Origin: Dipteronia dyeriana
Lineage: Eukaryota > Streptophyta > Magnoliopsida > Sapindales > Sapindaceae
Assembly: GCA_032871835.1 (NCBI GenBank)
Contig: CM065298.1
Location: forward strand, 97,463,891 to 97,527,890
Direction of reading: 5' to 3'
Length of the DNA: 64,000 nucleotides
Positions within the stretch are counted from its first letter, which is position 1. The number at the start of each line of letters is the position of its first letter. The position numbers and the translations under genes were made by a program. Below the pieces are notes generated by a model, which was not told where the DNA came from, did no database searches, and was given only the letters and a program-made list of their open reading frames with translations. This document shows positions 23,936-34,838 of the stretch, one piece after another.

Positions 23936-25656
23936 TGATTGTATCAAACTAGGCTTGTTGACTCTCGCAATAGCACGAGGTCGCAACGATAGTTTAGTGA
24001 CAATGTAGGGATCGTTCCCATAGGGAAAAAGGTTCTGATTACTGGAACTCAAAGGCTTGTCAACTATTTGAACAATCTAAAAACATGAGTTGTCAAGAAT
24101 TGTAATTAAGTATACTAACTCAAACATAAACTAAATTATCTAACTTAACACTTGTAGAAATGTATGGTAAACATGTTAGAACTCGAATCCGCTTTAACCC
24201 TCCTAATAACACACTTTGACTTCTTTGACTCCTAATTCGTGCGTGTACATGCTATAGATTCGTATTCCCTAAACAAATTTCTAACCTCTCTCGATGTATT
24301 AGAGATCGTATCTATACATACCTGGAATCTTTCTCAAGCAATCCGGGCAATATGTGCCATTAAGCACTTAGAATACAATTCGAACCCTATACGCTAGCCT
24401 AGTGGTTATAGCACTTTCTAGTCAAGCATAGTGAACATTTATCTAAGCATTATCAAATACATCTCCTCTCGGTACTTAGCATCCAACCATAGATTGATTA
24501 CAAAATGATCAATTAAGTAAAAGCCTTAAGCATTCAAAACATCCATATAGCTCCACAAGCACAAAATTAGAGAAATCAAAGAGTCTATCACATATGAATC
24601 AAGGGTTAAGCATCATCTTGTTCTAACATAAGAATAATTAGCTCATTCTATACAAAAATAACCATAGATGAGCTAACATCAATACACATCATGAATTAAT
24701 ATAAAGAAACAAGAGAAAAGAAGAGTTGAAGAGATAAAACTAAATTGTAGCTTCAATCTCTTGTAGCTTGAGCTTCTCTAGCTTGCTTAGATCAACCAAA
24801 CCTTGCCCTAGCTCATCAAACCATGAAGAAAAAAGGTCCAGAAATGAAGAGAGAACTCCAAAATAGTCCAAGTGCAGAGCTGGTCTGGTGTGTTTGTTAA
24901 TTCTCAGATCTTCTTTCTCTCACCTCTCTTTCTTCACTTTATAGGCAACAACAAGGCCAACCCCCCCCCCCCCCCCCCCCCATTTGTGTAGGAGGGTCCC
25001 ATAGACACCCTCTCATCCTCTAGGAACATCCCCCCTCACTGTTTAATCAGAGATAAGAGAAAGGGTCCCAAAATAAACCCAATCCTCTGTTCGTGAAACA
25101 GTGGATTCACACTCTACCATAATGTGCGGTACGAAGTGCGGTTCACTTCGACGCCGCGTACCGCACATCAGTTTAATTATGGTTGCTGGAAGTTTGCGCT
25201 GTACGTGATGCGGTTCCCGATTTCTTCCGGCACGGTTTGCATACCGCGCTTGAAGCCTTATATAATTTCCTCTGCCATCTCGAGCGGTTCGTGATGCGGT
25301 TCGCTTCGATACCGCGTACCGCACATATTCTTATGCTCTCCTGCGCGGTACGAAGTGCGGTTCACTTCAACGCCGTGTACCGCAATTTCTTCTAGTGAAA
25401 CTACTGTCCTGCTGCGTGGTACGAAGTGCGTTACACACTTCCTTCTGGTGCCGTACGCGTACTGCACTTGTCATTCTATGCTGAGCTTAAAACCTTCTTT
25501 TCACTCCGAAAGCTCTCGGTTTCGCACAAGAATAACTCCTGGCTATAGACGACCTATTTAAGCACTTAGAATATCAAAAGATGGAGTTTGTAAAGAAAAT
25601 GAGAGCAAAACTATACAAAATGACGGGTACGTAAAGTATGAAAAACGAGCTTATCA
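23936..25656 (-). repeat. Athila 5' LTR
   Basis: Begins tgattgtatcaaac and ends acgagcttatca on the plus strand. It has a C homopolymer at about 24960-24980, longer than in the other LTR, and the same GC-rich hairpin cluster at about 25125-25470. Confidence 0.95.
25125..25470. repeat. Hairpin repeat cluster in the Athila 5' LTR
   Basis: Counterpart of the cluster at 13675-14021. The first unit has GTGCGGTAC...GTACCGCAC arms around a GAAGTG/CACTTC inner hairpin. Later units have diverged. Confidence 0.85.
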
Positions 25657-25849
25657 GCTATTAGAAACTCGCATTCTTTCTCTCACCACAATATCCATAT
25701 GATTAAACCTCCTCTTTTTTATTTTTATTTTTATTTTTTTATCACTATCTATTGATACATGTCAAATTGGTTTGAAATCCGTAAGTCTACTAATGTAATA
25801 ATATAATTAATACATATATACTAAGCTTACATCAAGCTATCATTCGCAG

Positions 25850-25875
25850 ATATATATATATATATATATATATAT
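25850..25875. repeat. (TA)n microsatellite
   Basis: Perfect TA dinucleotide run inside the protein-poor element. Confidence 0.95.
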
Positions 25876-27789
25876 GACATTTTCTTATGAGAACACTTGA
25901 ATTTACTTGAGGAATTAAAAACTTATGTAAGTTTATCACTTTTACCAATAGGTACCTCAAACACGTAAACTTGTAATCATATCAATCATTTAAGTGCTTT
26001 ATTAATATATTTTCTCAATAACATTATCAAAATAAGTTTGTTTAAGATTTTTCACCTCAAATACTAGAGATAAAATTCTTAATATCACACAATTGACAAA
26101 ATAGAGTACATAGAAAATAAACTTACTCCTACTGACCCTCAGTTATGTGTAATAGTATAATAAAACTTTTAACAAAGTCATAAAATGCCAATACTTTATT
26201 AAACTAAACACCGTTGTCTGGAAACTCTATTAACTATGTCAATGAATTTTTCAAGTATGCAAACTTAATACTAATTTTCAAATAAAACATCAAGCCATAA
26301 ATATGACCACATAACTGTCAATATTTAAGTTGAAAATATTATTACCTTAAAAAATCATTTTCAACCAATTAGTTTGTAACTTATTGACAATTAAGTCAAA
26401 GCCCAAACTCCAATAACATCCAAAATTGCAATTCAACAAACATGACATTGATTCAATATAAATATCACAAGCACAAGATTCTTCCCTAAACGCAAGTCTT
26501 TTAAATTATACATTCTTAACAACATCACTCTCTCCACCTAAGAATGTATAATGTATAGATGTAATTATTCTCATAAATAAAACAGAACAAGTTCTATGAA
26601 ATATTCCCAATAGTTTCTAACCTTTGCAACTCTCTCCTTATCTTTTATGAGATCACTTTTAATACAATTAATCAAAAGACTTAAAATCGAGAATTTAAAA
26701 AATAATCAAAATGCCCCATGAATTAATTATCATCATTCTACCTTCAGTCATGCGATTAAAAAGAATTATAACTAAACTACAAGAACAATCATCAATCTAA
26801 TTTTAAAACCTAAAAGCAGGATTTAGAAAACGAGAAGAGTTCGAAGACCCATAAAGATTATTATATACAAAATCACCATATAACTCGCTAGGTGAAATCA
26901 TAAGCAAGAATATATTATCTTGAATAAGCTTCAAGGTATTGTACTATGCATTTCAGAACCAGAATCGGAAATATCATCCAATAAAACTTTTAGAGGTTAA
27001 AGATAATCTAAATATTACCATGAATTCAAATAAAACCTCTGAACCAATTGGTCTCTATTAAATACTGAGTTCATTGGAAGAATTTATAATATAATATGTA
27101 TCACAAGAAACAATCCGCTAAGTGTTTAATCGATAATCAATCAAATATTCAAACATAAATCAAGGGGTACCTTTTCCTCAGTATTTTCTTTTACTTGCTA
27201 TGTTGAATTGTCAAAATTTCCAGACTACTTCCTATGGTGTTTGTACCCTATCATCTTTATAAAAATAACAAACAAAAGACATAACTTCATATAATAGATT
27301 ATTCTCAATCTATTTATAAGGCACTAGACCTTAACAAACTTTCGACAGTGGGTTCACTAAACTTTAGTTATCCTTTAATCCTTGCTAAGGTAAAAACCAA
27401 TTGGAGCATCTCATCAAATCCATAAAAAAGGTCCATCAACCAATATGTTAATGACATGTATTTAAAAATAGAAGAGGTGTTTTTAAAAACAAGAATTAAA
27501 TCACAGTATATTCATGCTCACACCGATTTCCATAATCATTATAAATAATGATTTAACCTTCATAGAAATCCAACATAACATCATGATCTGTTTTTTGGAC
27601 AAAGACCATAACGCACATGTTAAAACTTTCCTACAAGTGATTAACTTCTTTAGGAGATGAGTATCACTCTTTATTCTTCAATGCTCACAAAACTTACACA
27701 AGTGATGATTAGCTTAGACAGATGATCAACACATGTACAGTTTTACCTCATTGCAGTTCAAAACCTTAATCATTGATAATCCAATGAAT

Positions 27790-29130
27790 ATTATGAAATC
27801 TTAGCAACTAGTCCATTACGTGAATACATAGCCATCCAATTCCATAAATATTCCAAACACGATTGATTATATAATTTTAACAAACGATCATTATAAAATC
27901 TTAATGGTCAGTCCACTACGTAGAAACATAACCATCAAACTTTATAATAATTTCGAATATAATCAATTAATGTCCTCAATGAAATAAACAAATCATAATG
28001 AAATATTAATCGTTAGTCTATTACATAGAAATGTAACCATACAATTCCATAATAATTTCATAGGTTATACATTTATAAAACATGAACTACAAATTCAATA
28101 TCATTACACCCAACATAAATTTATATATTTCTCTTAATCAATCTGACACGATCACACATAATTTTTATTACAAATTATGCAAAATAATAAGAAATATATA
28201 ACCTTCTTAAATTCACGTTGAGTGGATATTACCCATGAGCATATAAAATATGTAGGCATCATTAAGTGTTGGGTACTTTCATTCAATTAAATGAAAATAT
28301 ATTAGAGGCAACTTCCAAAATTTATAACATTTATATCACATTATATAAATGAATACCTCAAGAGGATGGACCTCCTACAGAGAAGAACATCACCCATCAC
28401 ATGTATCTAACACTCACAACATATTGTATAAGTGAATACCTTGAGATAATGAATCTCTTACGGAGAAGAACATCACTCACCACATGCATATAATTCCATC
28501 ATTGCAGTTCTATAGATGAATACCTCAAGATGATGAACCTCATACGGAGAAGAACATCACCTATCACATGTGACTAACCTTCCTACGGAGATGATTAAAA
28601 CATGCATTTCCATCTCTGCAGTTTAAATTTAATAATTGATAACCAATGAACATCTCAAAATCTTAATGATTAGTCACTACGTGAAACATAATCATCCGAT
28701 TCATGATAATATTCTATCAATTATTAATTCTTACCAAATTAATAATCGTTAACCGATGAATTTCTCAAAATCTTAATGATTAGTCACTACGTGAAACACA
28801 ATCATCCGATTTACGAGAGAATTCAAAACAAATTATTAATTTTAACCTCATCAATAATCAATAACCGGTGAATTTCTCAAAATCTTAATGATTAGTCACT
28901 ACGTGAAACATAATCACCCGATTCACGAAAAAATTATAACAATTATTGAATCAAAATGATTAATAATCGATAGCGAACAAATTTATCAAAAATCTTAATG
29001 ACTAGTTCACTACATGAAAACATAGCAATCCGATTCATGAGAATATTCAAAATCGATTATTAATTTTAAAACAAACTAATAATTATTATGAAAACTAAAT
29101 GGTTAGTCACTATGTGAAACATAATCATCC
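27790..29130. repeat. Diverged ~100-110-bp tandem repeats
   Basis: The words aatcttaatgattagtcact then acgtgaaacataatcatccg recur near 28660, 28770, 28881 and 28991, with a partial near 29095 (spacing about 110 bp). More diverged units, with agtccactacgtagaaacat-type words, lie near 27798, 27897 and 27998. The ~85-bp repeat interrupts the array. Confidence 0.85.
28355..28600. repeat. ~85-bp tandem repeat, three units
   Basis: cggagaagaacatcac followed by atcacatg recurs three times, near 28378, 28460 and 28545, each preceded by gaatacctcaaga-type sequence. A shorter remnant, ctacggagatgatt, follows near 28583. Confidence 0.8.
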
Positions 29131-29236
29131 AAAATCATAATAACTATTTATGAATTGCAATTATAATTTTTTTAAAAATTTTAAAATTGCCTCATGATTT
29201 TAATAAATTTCAAATTGGCCCAATATCTTTCTGAAA

Positions 29237-29770
29237 TTATAAATTTACCCCAACACGTGAACAATTACACATACATACCTCAAAGTTATAATTAATTCTA
29301 ATAGACCCTGAAAAATTGTAAAACTGCCCAATATTATATCTAATTCTCAAAAGATGGCCCAAAGCAAAATCAACCAAAAAACCTAGGTTCTCTTTCGCAG
29401 CCGCCACAGCCACCACGCCGTCACCTGAAGGTAACGACGCACGGTAACGCAACCAGCGGATGACGACCCATAACACGTGTACGAATGATGGCGATCGATC
29501 CTCTCAAACTGATTAAACGAATGGCGACGCGACACCAAGAGGTAGCCGATCTAACCAGATCGTGATCAATGACCAACGATCATCATCCTCACCGCAAGAT
29601 GCGTGAGATCTCACCAGAATATAGGTGTCGACCGAGAGGAACACTGGGTCTGATTAGCTGATCTGACCCGATTGTGAAGAACAGCGGGTCTGGGTGTGAA
29701 ACCCATCAACCCAAGAGACTCAGATCAGTGATCTAATCCAACCCCTTTATCGGATCAAAACGTGATCTAT
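29237..29770 (-). other. GC-richer block with a small open frame
   Basis: This block stands out from its AT-rich surroundings. It lies about 400-950 bases inside the element after the primer site. A 79-codon minus frame (29476-29237, MLWVVIRWLRYRASLPSGDG, then VVAVAAAKENLGFLVDFALG) covers part of it. I do not recognise the peptide. It could be a leader peptide, a captured host fragment or chance. Confidence 0.35.
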
Positions 29771-30175
29771 ATCCAACACCAAACTCTTCCTCATGTTCAT
29801 CAAACAAGCTCATCCAACAAATAAATTCTAGAAAATATCGAATACACACGTCAAAACAACCAATAATTCATTCATGGAATTATATTCAACAATCAATGAA
29901 CAACTGATACCTTACAACATAATTTTTGTCATAAATTATTTATTTATTAGTCTCTTATGGATTCAAATTTTACACGACACAAACAATAAAGAATACATGG
30001 ATTTTAATACTTGTTGTTATCATCAGATACACTAGTATATAATACATAATATCATGTCAGGTACACATTGACAATCTAAATTATGAATCCAATCCAGATG
30101 TTCTCATCAAGACAAAATCAATACGTAAATAATATAATTCAATCCAATATATTCAACATATGCAACAATACGATC

Positions 30176-30188
30176 GGCTCTGATACCA
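30176..30188 (-). other. Primer-binding site of the protein-poor element
   Basis: ggctctgatacca on the plus strand is TGGTATCAGAGCC on the minus strand, one base from the LTR boundary. It is complementary to initiator tRNA-Met and sets the orientation of the element. Confidence 0.9.
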
Positions 30189-30189
30189 T

Positions 30190-30728
30190 TGTTATCATTA
30201 TATAAAGAAATTAAATCTAGTATTGTATACATAAGTATGAATAGATGCGTACCTGGAAGCGTAGCGGAAACAATTCAAGTTATAGATAATCTTAATCCCA
30301 ACTCCATAATGATGCAATAACCAGAAAAGAAAACAAAGAAAACAATAGAGAATCTTCTACTCTCTTCTCACCTTTCTCAGATTATCTAATGGGGAGACAA
30401 TTCTGTTATATGTTATGTGAGTGAGAGCAGGGACCCCCTATATATATAGTATAACTTCTTAGAATCCTAACCCATAAAAGATTCTCAAAACCCTAATAGG
30501 ATGACTAATCCTAAAAGGAATACTAGACTCACACATATACAATAGCCCATACCATATCCTACATATATTTAATGTTGCTAAGGTGCACCGAGCCCAACAA
30601 TATTGATCATATTAATAACGAGTTTTATCCGGTCAACTCTCACTTACTTAAACACTCTAATTAATTCGGTCTTCATAAATTCAAAATATAATGTAATATG
30701 TTGCTTATAATTTTATAAAAATCTTACC
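30190..30728 (-). repeat. 5' LTR of the protein-poor element (copy B)
   Basis: It starts tgttatcattatataaag and ends aaaaatcttacc on the plus strand. It is a close match to copies A and C throughout, including the reverse-oriented cttctactctcttctcacct segment. Confidence 0.85.
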
Positions 30729-31167
30729 GCACCTTCATCCTTTCAAGCTTGGGAGAGGCAGCAAGCAATTTTCCCAACTTTTCGTTTTAGGTTTTTATTT
30801 TTTTTCTTTATTAATTTTAATTTTTTCCTTTCTAAAATTTAATTTAAATAGTAAAAAAAACTATAATATCTTTTGGTTAAAATATTACAATCTTACTTTA
30901 AAGATTATGTTGGGATTTAAAAATTTAATAAATTTGATGTGTACATACAATATTAGAGGGTGTTAATATCGTCACTCTTTTTTATTTTATTTTACGGTGG
31001 AATGAATTCATTTTGTCTCCTCGAATAATCTATAGAGACTAAATATCATTTGACAAAAATCAATATTGGTCTCTATATCATTGGGCGACTGATACGAGAT
31101 AAATTCGTCGCTATATATACCTATATCGTCTAAATTTTATTTCATCCCTACAAATCAATTGCTTGGT
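30729..31167. other. AT-rich spacer
   Basis: No coding frame or transposon end was supported. Confidence 0.4.
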
Positions 31168-31700
31168 ACTTTTTTTTTTATTTTTAAAACAGGAATTTAT
31201 TAGAAAAAGAGTAAGGCAGCAGCCAAGAGCAAACAAAACAGAAACCCAGCACAACCAGCCTCAAACTGAAAACAAGAAGAGGCAGAGCAGAGCAAAACAG
31301 GGGCACAACCAAGACAAAAGCAAAAAGAACACAAACAGGAAACCAAAAACGACACCATCATCCAGTTCCCCACTGGATTACATCACCGTCATCGTCCTTA
31401 GAAACCCGTTTAGAAAGGTTATCAACAAAGGAATTCGAAGCTCTTGATCCATATCAGATCTCCATGCTACCATGATTCGACAACAACTCCTTGATATCAT
31501 AGACCTTATCAACGTGCCTTAAGCTTCCAAAAGAATCACCATTGATCCACGTGACTGTCATCATAGAATCGCTAACAGTCTCAATAACACGATCCTTTAA
31601 AACTGGGTTCAGAACACAGACAGAGCAAGCTTTCTCGATAGCCATTAATTCTGCAGAGATTGATTCTTGACAGCCAACAGCTAAAAGCGACTTTTTTTAG
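31168..31700 (-). pseudogene. LINE 3' end with RNase H fragment
   Basis: Minus reading gives ESISAELMAIEKACSVCVLN, VIETVSDSMMTVTWINGDSF and SLRHVDKVYDIKELLSNHGS, then a stop and SFVDNLSKR. Three of the four RNase H acidic positions are present; the first is lost by 5' truncation. Non-coding 3' sequence runs to a T-rich run at 31168, the reversed poly(A) tail. It is a typical short, 5'-truncated L1 insertion. Confidence 0.8.
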
Positions 31701-32349
31701 ATGAAAGTATTTTCGTCTCTATAAGCTATATGAGCAATTCTCTTGAAATGACGTAACGATAATGAATTTTCACCCTCACACTGATGTAGCAATTTTTGAA
31801 CAAGTAGCTAAAGTTACAGAAACTATTATGATAAGTTTTGACACTACAACACAAAGAAGAATATATATATATATATATATTTCATAGATGAGGCCTAACT
31901 AGCTACATTTGAGCAAATTCTTGCACTTTTCTAGTTCAAAGCACGACACTCTTTATAAAAATATGTCATTTTCTCACACATACTATAGCTCGTTTGGTTA
32001 TAAAAATCAAGTTTGCTAATTTATAAAAAGTTCCAATCAGATAATTCTATATTAATTATTTTAAAATTTTAATTTTAATTTCTCTTTATTCGTTTAGTGT
32101 AGTGCAACAGTGAAGAGTTGCAAATGAATTAAGATTAAATATAACAGTTGAATTAAAAGTAAATCGACAAATAAATATTAAAATCTCAAATTTAACTCAA
32201 TATTTTTAGCTATATAACTTAATTTTTTTCAATTGATAAACTTTTTGACATTGTTGTCATTTCAAATTATAAATTTATAATTCTTATTTTCTTATAGAAA
32301 AAGTTGAATTTGGAAATTTAGATTTTTGGAATGCATTCATATACACTTA
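31701..32349. other. AT-rich spacer with a (TA)n run
   Basis: It contains a TA microsatellite at 31859-31880. Nothing else was recognised. Confidence 0.4.
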
Positions 32350-32796
32350 GAGCATCTCCATTGCTGTCAAATTAGTGTGTTAATGCTAAACTATGTATTG
32401 TTAAATACTGTATCAAATTTGACATATGCTATATTGTGTGTTAAATTTAGCACACAATATAGTATATACCAAATTCGACACAACAATAAATTCACCTTTT
32501 TAATAACAAAAATAACATTATATATATATTTTAAATATTTAAAATAATTTAAATTTAATGTACAATAATGATATTTCAATCAAAATCTATTTCATCCAAC
32601 CATTCTCCAGTTTAATGAATGCATTAATGGTAAATATTGACTTTTATAATTTTAATTAATAAAATAATATAAATAGCATGTTAAATACAATTGAGTATCG
32701 AAACACAATGCTAAATTGTTTATATTAAATATAGCATTTTACATTTTTTTTATGCTAAATTTAACATTGACAATAAGACATGTACTGGAGATGGTC
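32350..32796. mobile_element. PIF/Harbinger-like MITE with TTA duplication
   Basis: Ends are GAGCATCTCCATTGCTGTCA at the left and GACCATCTCCAGTACATGTC inverted at the right. The target duplication is TTA (32347-32349 and 32797-32799). It is 447 bp long, AT-rich and non-coding. The TTA target and GAGCATCTCC termini fit Tourist-type elements. Confidence 0.8.
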
Positions 32797-32949
32797 TTAA
32801 ATCAACGATTTCACCTTGAAGGTGCAAGTGGAACCACCTCAACATTTGTCTTTTTATTAAGGACATTTATTATTTTAACTCCAAGAAAAGTTGGTAATTA
32901 ATTTGATTAAAACATATGCACATCTTTAGGTTAGGATACACACTTTTTA

Positions 32950-34256
32950 GGTTATTTTCAATTTTCATCATTCAATTCTTCTTTCATAGCTTTTTGCCAA
33001 ACAAGCTTTGTATTTGCTTATAGAAAGGATTTTGGCTATTCGGTATTGAAAATCCAGACAAGAGAGCATATTGAGTTTTTCCCACATTATCATATGTAAG
33101 ATGGGCCTGTAAAGGATAGGTCGCAACATGATAGGTGAAGAAGTCTTTTAACTTCTCTGGTGGATGGCATTGTCTGGAGGATCTATGAAGACACTGTTTA
33201 GGTGGTATTGAATGATCATCATATGCGGTAGAAAGTGGTGACGAATGCTCATTAGATGGATCTAAAACAATTGTATTTTCCTGTTGTGAATCTTCTTGTT
33301 GGTGAGAACTGCTATTTTCTATCACAATTAGAAGATGAATTAGATCATTCAAATTCTCCCCCTGAATCAGATTTTCAGAATCACTGGAGGAGTGAAGAAA
33401 TGGTTCTGATTCAACAAAGTGTACATCACAAGAGACAAATAATTTCCGAGTTGCAGTATGATAGCAAATGTACCCCTTTTTTGTTGAGGAGTACCTAAAG
33501 AATACACATTTGACAGCTCGAGCTTCCGATTTGTCACGTTGAATGGCCTGTTGATGAGCATAACAAACACCTCCAAACATACATAAGTGACATAAATCAA
33601 TAGTTCGACCTTTTAATACCTCCAAAGGTGATTTGAAATCAAGGACTTGGCTTGGCAATCAATTGATTAGATATGTAGCAGTTAGGACGCCATGAGACCA
33701 ATATCTTTTTGGAACATTCATTTGAAACATAAGAGCACGAGTAGTTTCTAAAATGTGACGATTTTTCCATTTCACAACACCATTTTGTTGTGGTGTACCC
33801 ACACAACTAGTTTCTAAAACAATTCCATGGTTGCGAAGATATTCAGGAAGAAGCCCTTTTGTGTATTCGGTACCATTGTCTGATCTCAAACGTTTCACCC
33901 TTGCATCAAACTGATTAGCAATCATAAGATGAAAATCTCTAAAAACTGACATCATTTCTTTTTTTGATTTCAAGGGATTAATCCAAGTAGCACGAGATCG
34001 ATCATCAATAAATAGAGCAAAATATTTGTTACCATATATCATAAGAATCAATTGGTGTAGGTCCTCATACATCAGAATGAATCAATTCAAACGATTTGGT
34101 AGACTCAGAAAAGGAATTAGAAAAGGTAGACGAGTTACATTACATTCATTGTTACTAACAGAAATGAAGGGAAAGGTTTCAACAGAACACGATTTGACGG
34201 ATGTTCAAGTCGCTTATGTAAAGAGTTACAATCTAATGAACTTCTTGTATGACAAG
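32950..34256 (-). pseudogene. Copia integrase and start of RT (minus element)
   Basis: From the right: a broken HHCC region (SLHKRLEHPSNRVLLKPFPS), then ELIHSDV, a stop in place of Trp, GPTPIDSYDI, then FALFIDDRSRATW, KRLRSDNGTEYTKGLLPEYL and VGTPQQNGVVKWKNRHILET, where the catalytic Glu (usually V-E-R-K-N) reads Lys. After one stop at 33659 the frame continues through SPLEVLKGRTIDLCHLCMFG and CVFFRYSSTKKGYICYHTAT to KKLWQKAMKEELNDEN, the RT start, where it ends. Confidence 0.88.
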
Positions 34257-34758
34257 TGTGGAATTGTGACTCTAAAATCACTTGATGATGTGGCATTTAA
34301 GAATTGGAAAATTTGAAGACTTTGATCACCTCTCTACTGTAAATTGAATTTCTCTGTCATGACAAATCAGTTATTTTCATAACCGATATTTAGTGTGTGC
34401 TGGACAAATCAAATACATACTTGTGTAAGAGTCAGTTACTGTGTGAGATTCTAAAAAGAGTGGAGACAAGTTTTTCAGATATAGAGAGAGCTTGTAAAGG
34501 AATTCATTGTTCTATTGAATTTATGCCATTGTGAGAATCTCGAGTGACTTTATGGTTGCTGATTTTGTAATCTTGTGTCATTGATGATAATGAAACTCCA
34601 ACAATTGTTCAGCAAGTGGATGTAGATCATCTTTGATCGAACCACTATAAATCATGTGTCTTACTTTTCTCTTGTCTTTATGTTAACTTCCACACATTTG
34701 CTCTGTTTTTCAAATTCTTCTTAGTATCAGTTGTAGTCAAGAGAACACTTTTTTAACA
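34257..34758 (+). repeat. Tork-like copia 5' LTR
   Basis: Begins tgtggaattgtgactc and ends cttttttaaca. The primer site ttggtatcagagcc follows at 34761-34774. Confidence 0.92.
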
Positions 34759-34838
34759 AATTGGTATCAGAGCCTAATTATTGGCTATCCAAAAGTTTTG
34801 TGCGCAACTAAAGGATCGAGAAGGTTGGATTGCGAGCA

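Larger units (their letters stand above)
12496..25656 (-). mobile_element. Athila-type Ty3-gypsy retrotransposon, complete but defective
   Basis: The 13161-bp element is flanked by the duplication GCTAT (12491-12495 and 25657-25661). The LTRs are 1715 and 1721 bp, beginning TGAT and ending ATCA. Reading right to left: 5' LTR, primer site, gag, protease, RT-RNase H, integrase, spacer, ORF3, long 3' untranslated region, polypurine tract, 3' LTR. This order, the extra ORF after pol, the D-x-GAS protease motif and the GCTCGAGGACGAGC motif identify the Athila group. The LTRs differ at 11 of the first ~240 bases by eye. Confidence 0.95.
25662..30175 (-). other. Internal 5' region of the protein-poor element, without recognisable genes
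   Basis: About 4.5 kb, AT-rich, lying between the Athila insertion and the primer site. No gag or pol motif was found on either strand. It contains a (TA)n run at 25850-25875, an ~85-bp repeat at 28355-28600, an ~110-bp repeat array at 27790-29130 and a GC-richer block at 29390-29770. Confidence 0.6.
11197..30728 (-). mobile_element. Protein-poor LTR retroelement (LARD-like), split by an Athila element
   Basis: Two LTRs of about 540 bp (11197-11733 and 30190-30728), roughly 93% alike by eye, bracket this span. The right LTR is next to a reversed primer site (30176-30188) and the left next to a reversed polypurine tract, so the element reads right to left. Without the nested 13.2-kb insertion it would be about 6.4 kb, with a ~5.3-kb interior in which I recognise no gag or pol. 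The flanking five bases (ggttc and gcacc) do not match and the right terminal base is altered. The two LTRs may therefore have been brought together by recombination. Confidence 0.7.

Noticed and set aside
27790..29130. Regularly spaced repeats, considered as a CRISPR-like array
   Set aside because: The repeat is long and diverged and the spacers are related to one another; the context is a plant retroelement.
11100..30760. Short inverse similarity (gatgaagg) outside LTR A and LTR B, considered as an outer inverted repeat
   Set aside because: Only about eight bases match; chance is sufficient.
31163..31447. 94-codon plus frame rich in Lys, Gln and Asn
   Set aside because: It is antisense to a LINE 3' end and only reflects an A-rich strand.
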